14,213 nucleotides of DNA from JBHIER01 sp046760705 [NCBI: bacterium] (GCA_046760705.1 JBHIER010000026.1:1-14213), one strand, 5' to 3'. Shown: positions 7,443 to 14,213, counted from the first letter of the stretch. Numbers and translations are program-made. Notes: generated from the letters alone by a model not told the origin.

Positions 7443-8116
7443 TGGAGGCACCATTAACAAGAGAGAGGATGGCCGAGGTGGCTTCGAGCCGGAGCAACCT
7501 GTACGGTCTCCTCTCTCTCATTTTCAGGCAGGAACCGACCCTCGAGCTTCTACGACAAATCCGGCAACCAGAGGTTCTGAAGGCGCTGTCCGCCATGGGA
7601 CTCTCCTTGGAAAAGACATTCCTCGGCGGGAATGAAGAGCAGGTCTTGGAGGAGCTGGTGTTGGAATATACCAGACTGTTCCTCGGTCCAGGACCACACA
7701 TCTCCCCTCATGAGTCGGTTCATCGAGCCGATGAGTCCAGGCCAGGACTCATGTGGGGAGATTCGACGGTCGAGGTTAAGAAGTTGGTCGAATGGCTGGG
7801 CCTGAGCTATGGGGAGGAATATCGGGGGATGCCGGACCACATCAGTGTCGAACTGGAGTTGATGCAGAAGATCACCGAAAGGGAAAAAGAGGCCTGGGAG
7901 CAGCAGGACCGGGACACAGTAGCACGGTGTTTAGAATACGAGAAAAAATTCATTGACGAGCATCTCCTTCGATGGATACCGACTTTCTGTGACAGAGTGA
8001 TGGAGGGGTCTCAATTGGATTTCTACCGAGAGATGGCCAGGGTAACCAAAGAATATCTACGATTTGAAAAGGAACAGGTGCATAAATTGAGCGAAGAAAC
8101 AGGAAACTTCTTGTAA
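7442..8116 (+). CDS. TorD-family chaperone for the molybdoenzyme
   Basis: 224 residues from a GTG at 7442 that shares one base with the TAG of the catalytic subunit; an AAGG lies 5 bases upstream. ATG 7469 (residue 10) is an alternative. The all-helical sequence has the TorD/DmsD signatures EYTRLFLGPGPHISPHES (residues 75-92) and MPDHISVELELM (residues 130-141). Members bind the Tat signal of a MopB apoenzyme in the cytoplasm and hold it until the molybdenum cofactor is inserted. Its position directly behind the catalytic gene makes it the dedicated chaperone. The riboswitch-like leader of the next operon starts 14 bases after its stop. Confidence 0.9.
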   Translation: MEAPLTRERMAEVASSRSNLYGLLSLIFRQEPTLELLRQIRQPEVLKALSAMGLSLEKTFLGGNEEQVLEELVLEYTRLFLGPGPHISPHESVHRADESRPGLMWGDSTVEVKKLVEWLGLSYGEEYRGMPDHISVELELMQKITEREKEAWEQQDRDTVARCLEYEKKFIDEHLLRWIPTFCDRVMEGSQLDFYREMARVTKEYLRFEKEQVHKLSEETGNFL

Positions 8117-8117
8117 A
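8064..8117 (+). promoter_or_regulatory. Weak candidate promoter for the Moco-operon leader, inside the end of the chaperone gene
   Basis: The leader begins so close to the chaperone stop that a separate promoter must lie in the coding end. The best I see is TTGAGC (8087-8092) with TGTAAA (8112-8117) 19 bases later; TTGAAA at 8064 has no -10 at a proper distance. Read-through from the reductase operon is an equally good explanation. Confidence 0.15.
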
Positions 8118-8130
8118 CGATCAGAAAGTA

Positions 8131-8228
8131 ATCTCCGAGCCCTTCTGCCTAAGGTGTGGGCTAAGGCAGTTGGGCCGATTCGGGTAGAGAAGGAAACGAC
8201 TCTGCCTCCTCGTGCTTGGAAAGGAGAT
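8131..8228 (+). ncRNA. Moco-riboswitch-like aptamer
   Basis: An untranslated leader with strong nested folding. P1 is ATCTCC (8131-8136) with GGAGAT (8223-8228). A second helix pairs GCCC (8139-8142) with GGGC (8172-8175) and, across a TT/TT internal loop, CTGCCT (8145-8150) with AGGCAG (8164-8169). A third pairs GGGTAGAG (8182-8189) with CTCTGCCT (8200-8207), closed by a loop holding GGAAAC (8192-8197). CCGAG (8135-8139) can also pair CTTGG (8215-8219). The CTCCGAGCC, GGCCGA, GGAAAC, GCCTCC and TTGGAAAGGAGA blocks resemble the Moco RNA motif as I remember it; I could not run a covariance model. The downstream genes make and load Moco and import molybdate, exactly the regulon known for this class. 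A tungsten-cofactor variant is possible. Confidence 0.8.
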
Positions 8229-8267
8229 ATGAGTAAAGCCGGCCTCATAAAGCCTGCGTGCGAGGAG
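8206..8267 (+). promoter_or_regulatory. Predicted antiterminator helix of the leader
   Basis: CTCCTCGTGC (8206-8215), in the 3' part of the aptamer, can pair over 10 bp (two wobbles, core of 7 Watson-Crick pairs) with GTGCGAGGAG (8258-8267), the 3' arm of the terminator. Forming it breaks both the base of the GGAAAC hairpin and the terminator, which is the logic of a ligand-OFF transcription switch. The pairing is seen directly; the switching is inferred. Confidence 0.6.
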
Positions 8268-8277
8268 CTGGCTTTTT
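8235..8277 (+). terminator. Intrinsic terminator in the Moco-operon leader
   Basis: AAAGCCGGC (8235-8243) pairs GCTGGCTTT (8267-8275) with one G-T pair; the stem extends through CTC/GAG past a two-base bulge and is followed by TTTTT (8273-8277). It lies upstream of mobB, so it works as the riboswitch expression platform, and also as a terminator for read-through from the reductase operon. Confidence 0.75.
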
Positions 8278-8343
8278 CATTTTGGAGAACTATTTCATAA
8301 GATTTTTATGTTTTCCTCAGTTTGCCCGGGGAGCAATGACTCT

Positions 8344-8850
8344 ATGGTGCCTATCATATCTATTGTCGGTAAAAGGAAAAGTGGTAAGACCACTCTCATA
8401 GAGAGACTAATCCCAGAACTTAAGAACCGTGGGCTTCGAGTTGGGACTATCAAACACGATGTTTACGGCTTTGAAATGGACCGGGAAGGCAAGGACACCT
8501 GGCGACACTCCCAGCCTGGAGCAGAAACCGTTGTGATTGCTTCCTCATCCAAATTGGGCCTTTTTTCAAGGATTGGGCACGAACTGACCTTAGATGAGCT
8601 GGCCAACAAGTACTTTGCCCACGTAGACATTATTTTAACCGAAGGATACAAAAGCGGCTACAAACCGAAGATTGAAGTTCTTCCCAATATTGTTTCGGAG
8701 CCACTTTGCGGTGAGAATGATAATTTAATCGCGGTGGTCTCTGATGGAGAGTTGGAGTTAGGCGTGCCACTTTTTCACCGTGAGGAGACATCTCAGTTGG
8801 CAGATTTTATAATAGAGACTTTCGACTTAAAGGCTTCGAGGGAAAAATGA
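8344..8850 (+). CDS. mobB: Molybdopterin-guanine dinucleotide biosynthesis adaptor MobB
   Basis: 168 residues from ATG 8344, with GGGGAG at 8328-8333. I chose it over the upstream ATG 8308 because it begins directly at VPIISIVGKRKSGKTTL, the N-terminal strand and P-loop (residues 8-17) of MobB. Other family marks are GTIKHDVYGFEMDREGKDTWRH (cut here for length), QPGAETVVIASSS, IILTEGYKSGYKPKIEV and LIAVVSD. MobB is a GTP-binding accessory that helps MobA attach GMP to molybdopterin, giving the bis-MGD form that DMSO-reductase-family enzymes need, such as the one encoded upstream. It is the first gene after the riboswitch-like leader and overlaps mobA by four bases (ATGA). Confidence 0.9.
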   Translation: MVPIISIVGKRKSGKTTLIERLIPELKNRGLRVGTIKHDVYGFEMDREGKDTWRHSQPGAETVVIASSSKLGLFSRIGHELTLDELANKYFAHVDIILTEGYKSGYKPKIEVLPNIVSEPLCGENDNLIAVVSDGELELGVPLFHREETSQLADFIIETFDLKASREK

Positions 8851-9422
8851 CAGGTATTATCCTGGCCGGCGGCAAAAACAAACGCATCAAAACAGATAAA
8901 GCTTTTTTAAAGATAGGGTCGGTACCTCTTATCGACGGTCTGGTGGCGAAATTGGACCCGGTCTTTGAATCCATCCTCATCGTGACCAATACTCCTCAGA
9001 ATTACGAATACTTGGGGGTGAGCTTAGTTGAGGACCAGTGGCCCGGTCGAGGCCCGCTGGTGGGGATATATTCGGGCCTGTCTGTGTCCATCCACCATTA
9101 CAATTTTGTGGTCGCCTGTGATATGCCCTTCATAAATATCGATTTGATTCGCTACATGATGGACAGCGCCGCAGAGTATGATCTCGTCGTTCCCAAATTG
9201 GAGAGCGGCTATGAGTCGTTGTGTGCTGTCTATTCAAAAAATTGTCTCCAGCCAATCCAACGCCAATTGAGGAGTAACAATCTGAAGGTCATCGATTTTT
9301 TTGATCAGGTTAAAGTGAGAGAGATAACCCCCAGGGAGGTGAGAAGATTTGATCCAGACGGTATCTGCTTTTTTAATATCAACACCATTGAGGACTTTGA
9401 AAGTTCAAAAGAGATGGTTTAG
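8847..9422 (+). CDS. mobA: Molybdenum cofactor guanylyltransferase MobA
   Basis: 191 residues; its ATG overlaps the mobB stop (ATGA). The nucleotidyltransferase N-terminal motif is present as ILAGGKNKRIKTDKAFL (residues 5-21). The nucleotide-binding loop departs from the common LAGGxSxRMGxDK pattern: Asn for Ser at 11, Ile for Met at 14 and Lys for Gly at 15, while Arg13, Asp17 and Lys18 are kept. GRGPLVGIYSGL, VVACDMPFINIDLI and YESLCAVYSKNCL are further MobA blocks, including the metal-binding ACDMP. It transfers GMP from GTP to Mo-molybdopterin. The length is normal for the family. The mobBA pair looks more AT-rich than the reductase genes beside it. Confidence 0.9.
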   Translation: MTGIILAGGKNKRIKTDKAFLKIGSVPLIDGLVAKLDPVFESILIVTNTPQNYEYLGVSLVEDQWPGRGPLVGIYSGLSVSIHHYNFVVACDMPFINIDLIRYMMDSAAEYDLVVPKLESGYESLCAVYSKNCLQPIQRQLRSNNLKVIDFFDQVKVREITPREVRRFDPDGICFFNINTIEDFESSKEMV

Positions 9423-9454
9423 TAACAGCTAAAACCCCCTCGAAGGATGGGAAA

Positions 9455-10684
9455 ATGGTAAAAGAAGGATTGAAATTCAACCGCATGGAATTGGCCGGGG
9501 CCTTAGGCGATATTGGCACTCTGTTTCCCTTGGCCATAGCGTTGATCACCATAAACGGTCTAAATCCCACATCGGTGTTCTTGGTGGTTGGTTTAGTTTA
9601 CATTGGCGCGGGATTGTATTACCGCATTCCCATGCCTGTCCAACCGCTGAAAGCGGTGGCGGCCATAGCTATTGCCGCCAGAACATCGCCGGAAGTCATT
9701 GCCAGTGCAGGATTGATTATGGGTCTTCTGCTGCCGGTTTTTTGGATAAAGAGAGTGGCAGATTTTCTCCAGAGAGTCTTCACCCGCCCCATTGTCCGGG
9801 GCATCCAGTTGGGCATAGGGTTAATCTTAGTCCAACGGGGCGCCAGGTTGATCTTTGGAGAGAGGTTTTTTCTCAATGGGGCCGGCGCAATTTTGAGTCT
9901 GGGTGGGATTCCGGTCTCCATTCTGGTGGCTTCGGTCGGAGCTGGGTTGCTGTTGCTTTTTCGGAGGAACGGCCGGTGGCCGGCTTCCATTCTAATCATC
10001 TCGTTCGGGATCTTGGTGGGGTTGTTGGGTCAGGATTCCTACTCCCTTGCCCTGGGGCCGCTCGGGCCCCAATTGTTTTCGCCCACGATCGAAAGTCTTT
10101 GGGCGGCTTTTATTCTTATCGTAATCCCGCAACTGCCCCTGACTGTGGGTAACGCCATTGTGGCCACCACCGATACCGCGCGGACATATTTTGGTCAAAG
10201 GGCTGACAGGGTCTCACCCCGCTCTCTGCCTGTGAGCATGAGTCTGGGTAACATTGTGGCTGGGTTGTTCATGGCCATGCCGGTATGCCACGGGTCCGGC
10301 GGGCTGACGGCCCACTACAAGTTCGGGGCCCGCACCGGTGGGGCCAACCTAATGATCGGCGGCCTCTGTCTGATCCTGGCACTCCTCTTGGGAAAGGCCG
10401 CCGTGCCTGTCCTGTCCACCATACCTCTGCCTATAATTGGTCTGCTCCTCGTCTATGTTGGCTTGAATCACGCCCTTTTTGTCCGGGACCTGGTGGCCAA
10501 AAGGGATTTTCTCCTCGCTCTTGGAGTGGGACTGGTGGCTGTGATTGCTCAAAACCCGGCTTTTGGATTCGGGGCAGGCATTGCCTTCAATATGGTTCTG
10601 AAGCTGAAAGCGGGCTTCCTGTGGCGAACCATTGCAGGCCTTCAAAAAGAGGTTGAGGAGCCTGTCAGCTATGGAGATGAATGA
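9455..10684 (+). CDS. MOT1-type molybdate (sulfate/molybdate) permease
   Basis: 409 residues, ATG 9455 with AAGGATGGG upstream. A polytopic membrane protein with roughly ten or more hydrophobic segments. The N-terminal ELAGALGDIGTLFPLAIAL, the PMPVQPLKA loop (residues 59-67) and MPVCHGSGGLTAHYKFGAR (residues 275-293) match signature blocks of plant and algal MOT1 molybdate transporters and their bacterial homologues (MFS_MOT1 family, related to SulP/SLC26). It imports molybdate across the inner membrane, without an ABC system. Its place between mobA and moaA in a putative Moco-regulated operon argues for molybdate rather than sulfate as substrate. Tungstate is possible. No STAS domain is present. 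Confidence 0.85.
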   Translation: MVKEGLKFNRMELAGALGDIGTLFPLAIALITINGLNPTSVFLVVGLVYIGAGLYYRIPMPVQPLKAVAAIAIAARTSPEVIASAGLIMGLLLPVFWIKRVADFLQRVFTRPIVRGIQLGIGLILVQRGARLIFGERFFLNGAGAILSLGGIPVSILVASVGAGLLLLFRRNGRWPASILIISFGILVGLLGQDSYSLALGPLGPQLFSPTIESLWAAFILIVIPQLPLTVGNAIVATTDTARTYFGQRADRVSPRSLPVSMSLGNIVAGLFMAMPVCHGSGGLTAHYKFGARTGGANLMIGGLCLILALLLGKAAVPVLSTIPLPIIGLLLVYVGLNHALFVRDLVAKRDFLLALGVGLVAVIAQNPAFGFGAGIAFNMVLKLKAGFLWRTIAGLQKEVEEPVSYGDE

Positions 10685-10687
10685 AAT

Positions 10688-11677
10688 ATGGAAAAGTTGA
10701 TCGACCCTCACCGTCGACACATCAATTATCTGCGCATCTCCGTCACAGACCGGTGCAATCTGAGGTGTGTCTATTGTATGCCAGAGGGAGGAATTGTTCC
10801 TCTTCCCCACGATGACATTTTACGCTATGAAGAGATAGTAAAGGTGGTTGAATGTGCAGTCTGTCTGGGGATCAATAAGATTCGGATTACCGGTGGGGAG
10901 CCGTTGGTGAGAAAAGGTTTGGTTGGCCTCGTGGAGCGGATATCTCAGATAGCAGGGATTGATGAGGTGACTATGACCACCAATGGGATATTATTGAGCA
11001 GATATGCTAAGGAGTTGGCCGAGGCAGGGCTGAAGCGGGTGAATATCAGTCTGGATACTTTGAATGGAGATAGATCGAGACTGATCAGCCGGGTCCCTGG
11101 TGTCATCCGGTCTGTGCAGCGAGGAATAGAGACCGCATTGGCGGTGGGCCTACAGCCGGTGAAGATCAACGTTGTGGTCGTGAATGGCCTGAACGACAAT
11201 GAGATAGAAGATTTCGCCAGGCTAAGCTATGATCGGCCGCTTCATGTGAGGTTCATCGAGCTTATGCCCATAGCTAATGGCGGTTTCTACCGCCAAGATC
11301 GGTTTTTGTCGGTGGATGCTGTGCTGGATCGCTGTCAGAGGATGGGCTGCCTGCAACCCATCGATGGCCCCAAGGGTGGTGGCCCGGCCCGCTATTACAA
11401 GTTTGACGAGGCGCAGGGAACAGTCGGTTTCATAGGGGCGGTGACCCATTCTTTCTGTGACAGATGCAATCGGCTGAGGTTGACCTCCGACGGCCGGCTC
11501 AAGAGCTGTTTAGGTTCCGAGATGAGCGTTGACCTCAAAGGGGTTGTGGGAAGCAACAATGATAGAGCCCTCAGGAGCCTCTTCCGAACTGCCGTTATGA
11601 GCAGACCTAAAGGTCATGGAATGGGCTCTGGGAGCGGAGCGAAAAACCACGAATCGATGTCTCAAATAGGAGGCTAA
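10688..11677 (+). CDS. moaA: GTP 3',8-cyclase MoaA (radical SAM, first step of Moco synthesis)
   Basis: 329 residues, starting 3 bases after the permease stop. The radical-SAM cluster is C23-x3-C27-x2-C30 in DRCNLRCVYCMPEGG. ITGGEPLVRKG and MTTNGILL follow, then VNISLDTL. The second cluster is C257-x2-C260-x13-C274 in SFCDRCNRLRLTSDG. The protein ends SMSQIGG, preserving the C-terminal GG needed for catalysis in MoaA. It turns GTP into 3',8-cyclo-GTP, which MoaC converts to cPMP. Both cluster sets and length are canonical, so the gene appears functional. moaC, moaD, moaE and mog are not in the window and must lie elsewhere. Confidence 0.95.
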   Translation: MEKLIDPHRRHINYLRISVTDRCNLRCVYCMPEGGIVPLPHDDILRYEEIVKVVECAVCLGINKIRITGGEPLVRKGLVGLVERISQIAGIDEVTMTTNGILLSRYAKELAEAGLKRVNISLDTLNGDRSRLISRVPGVIRSVQRGIETALAVGLQPVKINVVVVNGLNDNEIEDFARLSYDRPLHVRFIELMPIANGGFYRQDRFLSVDAVLDRCQRMGCLQPIDGPKGGGPARYYKFDEAQGTVGFIGAVTHSFCDRCNRLRLTSDGRLKSCLGSEMSVDLKGVVGSNNDRALRSLFRTAVMSRPKGHGMGSGSGAKNHESMSQIGG

Positions 11678-11693
11678 TGATCCGGGGGAAAAG

Positions 11694-12926
11694 ATGATTG
11701 ACATAGAGGAAGCCAGAGAGAAGATTCGACAGGTAGTGAAGATCTTAGCTCCAGAAAAGATCAACATTCTGGACAGCTTGGGTCTCGTTTTGGCGGAGGA
11801 TGTTGTGGCCACAGATGATATTCCCCCCTTCGACAACTCGGCCATGGATGGATATGCTGTTATTGCCGAGGATACAGAAGGGGCATCGGAGAACAGTCCG
11901 GTCACGCTGAAGGTGATAGAGGATCTGCCGGCCGGATGTGTGCCCCAGAAGAGGGTCGCCCCAGGAGAGGCCACCAGAATAATGACCGGCGCTCCCCTTC
12001 CGGCTGGAGCTGACGCAGTGGTTATTGTTGAGCGAACGCGGCTCTGTGGTAACAAAGTGGAAGTCCTTACGCAGGTGTATCCCGGGGCAAACGTGCGTGA
12101 CCGGGGTGAGGACGTCAGCAGAGGAGAGACTGTATTGAGAAAAGGTGCAGAAATTCGCCCTCAAGAGATGGGTATGCTGGCTTCGCTGGGGAGAAGGGAA
12201 GCAGCGGTCATACGTCGAGCTGAAGTGGGCATCTTGGCTACCGGCGATGAGTTGGTGGAGATCGATGAGGAGATAAAGCCAGGGAAGATACGAAACAGCA
12301 ATAGTTATACCCTGTCCGGTTTAGCTCAACAGTACGGCGCAGTGCCCGTAGATTTAGGCAGAGCTAAGGATACTCCTGAAGAGATTGAAACCAAGATCAG
12401 AGATGGGATCGATCGGACCGATGTGTTGCTCATTTCTGGAGGTGTATCTGTCGGCAAGTACGATGTGGTTAAGATGGTGCTCGAGAAAATGGGTATGAGG
12501 ACAGTGTTTTGGAAAGTGGCCATGAAACCTGGCAAGCCACTGCTCTTTGGTATGCTGTCAGGAAAGCCCATTTTCGGTCTGCCCGGCAACCCTGTTTCAA
12601 GCTTCATCTGCTTTGAGCAATTTGTCAGGCCGGCGCTGATGAGGCTCATGGGGAAGAGAGACACCGGTAAGCCCGAGATGGAAGCTATTCTGGAGGAGGA
12701 AATCAGAGTGAAACCGGGCCGGACGCAATTCAAAAGAGGCCGGGTGGAGAAGAGGAACAGTGAGTATTATGTGAGAACAACCGGCCACCAAGGCTCGGGG
12801 ATTTTGAAATCATTGACGTTGGCCAATGGGTTGATCATCATTCCCAAAGAGGTGACTGTGATGAGAGCGGGGGAAAGGGTACGCGTGCAACTACTGGACC
12901 CTAAATATCTCTTGATATTAGAATGA
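11694..12926 (+). CDS. moeA: Molybdopterin molybdenumtransferase MoeA
   Basis: 410 residues from ATG 11694, with GGGGGAA a few bases ahead; 16 bases separate it from moaA. The family blocks appear in order: PPFDNSAMDGYAV (44-56), TRIMTGAPLPAGADAVV (94-110), NVRDRGEDV (133-141), EVGILATGDELVE (177-189), SGGVSVGKYD (248-257), KPGKPLLFG (278-286) and GLPGNPVSS (295-303), then a small C-terminal beta domain. MoeA inserts molybdate into adenylated molybdopterin in the cytoplasm, before MobA/MobB add GMP. Together with the permease and moaA it completes a supply line for the Moco enzyme upstream. No terminator was seen after it, so the kinase gene 58 bases downstream may be cotranscribed. Confidence 0.95.
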   Translation: MIDIEEAREKIRQVVKILAPEKINILDSLGLVLAEDVVATDDIPPFDNSAMDGYAVIAEDTEGASENSPVTLKVIEDLPAGCVPQKRVAPGEATRIMTGAPLPAGADAVVIVERTRLCGNKVEVLTQVYPGANVRDRGEDVSRGETVLRKGAEIRPQEMGMLASLGRREAAVIRRAEVGILATGDELVEIDEEIKPGKIRNSNSYTLSGLAQQYGAVPVDLGRAKDTPEEIETKIRDGIDRTDVLLISGGVSVGKYDVVKMVLEKMGMRTVFWKVAMKPGKPLLFGMLSGKPIFGLPGNPVSSFICFEQFVRPALMRLMGKRDTGKPEMEAILEEEIRVKPGRTQFKRGRVEKRNSEYYVRTTGHQGSGILKSLTLANGLIIIPKEVTVMRAGERVRVQLLDPKYLLILE

Positions 12927-12984
12927 TGTGTGTTTGCCTTCTCTTGTACCCCAAAGATGAGAACTTGGAGAGGACCAGGTTTTG

Positions 12985-14213
12985 ATGAGTCTTAAAAGCA
13001 AGATCATTCTGTCGTCAGTTTTGATTTTCAGTTTTACCGTAGGGCTCTCGACCTATTTGACCCTGCGGACCCAAGAAAAGCAGCTTCTTCAAGGGATAAA
13101 AGAGAAACTTAACATAATCGCCGACACTATCGAGAGAAGCGTCTCTATTGCCATGATGGAGGGGCAAAGCGATGAAGTTCAGAGTCTGTTGGAAGTCATT
13201 ACTGATCACGAGGATATATCGGCAGTTAGGATTTTGAATGAGAAGGGTAGAATTCTGAGGTCATCGAATAAAGATGAGATAGGATTGTCGATCCACTCAG
13301 AGGATATGGAGGCTTTCGCCGATGAGAAGAGGGAGGTGATGTTTTTAGAAGAGAACAAAGATGGTGAAATGTCTCTTTCAAGGTTCAAACCGATCAACAA
13401 CCTGCCCGAGTGTCACCGGTGTCATGATCCGGGTCAACGGATCAATGGGATATTCGAGGTCCATGTGTCGCTCAAGGACGCTTATGAGAAACTGGCCAGC
13501 AATCGAAAGCTGTGGATTATATCTGCCACGACGACTATTCTGTTATTGGTTTTGGCCATACATGTCCTCTTTTCACGCTTTGTTAACCGACCCATCACCC
13601 ATCTGGGAAGGGTGATGTCCCGGGTGGAGAATGGTGATCTGAGTGCCCGGTGTGGGGATTTCAAAAAGGATGAAATCGGCCGTATCGGCCGAAGCTTCAA
13701 CTCCATGGTCGAACGGCTGGAAGAGACGCAGCGGAAGGTGGAGAAACATCACCAAGAGCAGTTACAGCGGGCGGATCGTTTGGCGGCCATCGGAGAATTG
13801 GCCGCTGGGGTGGCTCACGAGATCAACAACCCCACCGGTATCATCCTGACCCGAAGTGGATACCTGTTGTCAAAGGCCAGGGAGAAGGACCTGCCCGAAG
13901 GGATCCTCAACGATCTGACGGTGATCAACAGACAGTCGAACCGCATCGCCAAAATTACTGAAGGTCTGTTGACTTTCTCCCGAAAATCGCCCTTTGAACT
14001 CAAGCCCACCTCTGTTCACGAGGTTATTGACAGAACGCTTCTTCTGGCTCAACATCGGTTGACCTCGACAAACATAGATTTGGAGAAAGAATTCTCCGCG
14101 GAGAAAGAATTCTCCTCGGATGGCCCCATCATTTCCGCAGACTCGAATCGGTTGGAGCAGGTCTTTTTGAACATGATCAATAACGCCATCGATGCCATGC
14201 CGGAGGGTGGAAC
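12985..14213 (+). CDS. Sensor histidine kinase with periplasmic CxxCH motif and HAMP domain (3' end beyond window)
   Basis: The first 409 residues, from ATG 12985 preceded by GGAGAGGACCAGG. Order of parts: TM1 (about 6-27), a periplasmic sensor region of about 140 residues, TM2 (about 172-194, LWIISATTTILLLVLAIHVL), HAMP (RPITHLGRVMSRVENGDLSA), a coiled coil, then the HisKA dimerisation domain with phosphorylated H278 in AAGVAHEINNPTG, and the start of the HATPase domain (N-box LNMINNAIDAM). The periplasmic part contains C143-H-R-C146-H147, a c-type heme attachment motif (CxxCH), close to TM2. The HATPase domain carries an in-frame tandem EKEFSA/EKEFSS. Its response regulator is probably just past the window. 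A role in controlling the respiratory module is inferred from position only. Confidence 0.9.
   Translation, partial: MSLKSKIILSSVLIFSFTVGLSTYLTLRTQEKQLLQGIKEKLNIIADTIERSVSIAMMEGQSDEVQSLLEVITDHEDISAVRILNEKGRILRSSNKDEIGLSIHSEDMEAFADEKREVMFLEENKDGEMSLSRFKPINNLPECHRCHDPGQRINGIFEVHVSLKDAYEKLASNRKLWIISATTTILLLVLAIHVLFSRFVNRPITHLGRVMSRVENGDLSARCGDFKKDEIGRIGRSFNSMVERLEETQRKVEKHHQEQLQRADRLAAIGELAAGVAHEINNPTGIILTRSGYLLSKAREKDLPEGILNDLTVINRQSNRIAKITEGLLTFSRKSPFELKPTSVHEVIDRTLLLAQHRLTSTNIDLEKEFSAEKEFSSDGPIISADSNRLEQVFLNMINNAIDAMPEGG
14083..14118 (+). repeat. 18-base tandem direct repeat inside the kinase gene
   Basis: Two adjacent copies of GAGAAAGAATTCTCCGCG (14083-14100 and 14101-14118) differing at one base. 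They encode residues 367-372 and 373-378. Each copy is also a small inverted repeat around GAATTC. It looks like a recent in-frame slippage duplication. Confidence 0.85.

Noticed and set aside
11677-11697. A short ATG frame starting at the moaA stop (M-I-R-G-K-R)
   Set aside because: Only six codons long and in a different frame from moeA; the real moeA start at 11694 has its own GGGGGAA site.
11510-12055. A 181-codon minus-strand frame across the moaA/moeA junction
   Set aside because: Both + strand genes are canonical end to end; the Ser/Thr-rich antisense product is an artefact.
1-14213. CRISPR arrays, tRNA/rRNA genes, transposases or integrases
   Set aside because: No regularly spaced repeats, tRNA-like cloverleaf or mobile-element protein was seen anywhere in the window.

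Overview
The window reads as a piece of an anaerobically respiring, Gram-negative bacterial chromosome. Two outer-membrane barrels, two Tat signals, a periplasmic molybdenum reductase and a CxxCH-bearing sensor kinase all point that way. The style of the proteins recalls Desulfobacterota or a neighbouring candidate phylum, but the taxon is not fixed by anything seen here. A C-terminal sorting-domain remnant at the left edge is of the kind known from Ignavibacteria/Caldithrix/KSB1-like lineages. Every supported gene lies on the + strand.

Region 1 (1-1510) is a gene graveyard. It holds a frameshifted fragment of a multiheme cytochrome with a C-terminal sorting domain, a probably N-truncated UPF0489-like protein with a TPR tail, and a broken MerR-type regulator whose reading moves through three frames.

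Region 2 (1585-8116) is a respiratory module. It contains a beta-barrel outer-membrane protein, an OprP/OprO-like porin, a Tat-exported four-cluster ferredoxin subunit, a Tat-exported molybdopterin (MopB/DMSO reductase family) catalytic subunit and a TorD-like chaperone. The last three are tightly coupled (14-base overlap, then 1-base overlap). No membrane-anchor subunit is present. The catalytic subunit replaces the third FS0 cysteine by aspartate. The substrate is unknown; an oxyanion or sulfur compound is the reasonable class.

Region 3 (8117-12926) is a molybdenum-cofactor supply operon: mobB, mobA, a MOT1-type molybdate permease, moaA and moeA. It is preceded by a 227-base leader that folds as a Moco-riboswitch-like aptamer followed by an intrinsic terminator, with a 10-bp alternative (antiterminator) helix. 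The operon would therefore make and load the cofactor used by the reductase just upstream, under feedback from the cofactor itself.

Region 4 (12985-end) is the N-terminal 409 residues of a membrane sensor histidine kinase with a CxxCH motif in its periplasmic sensor region. It is a plausible redox/ligand sensor for the respiratory system and is cut by the window edge.
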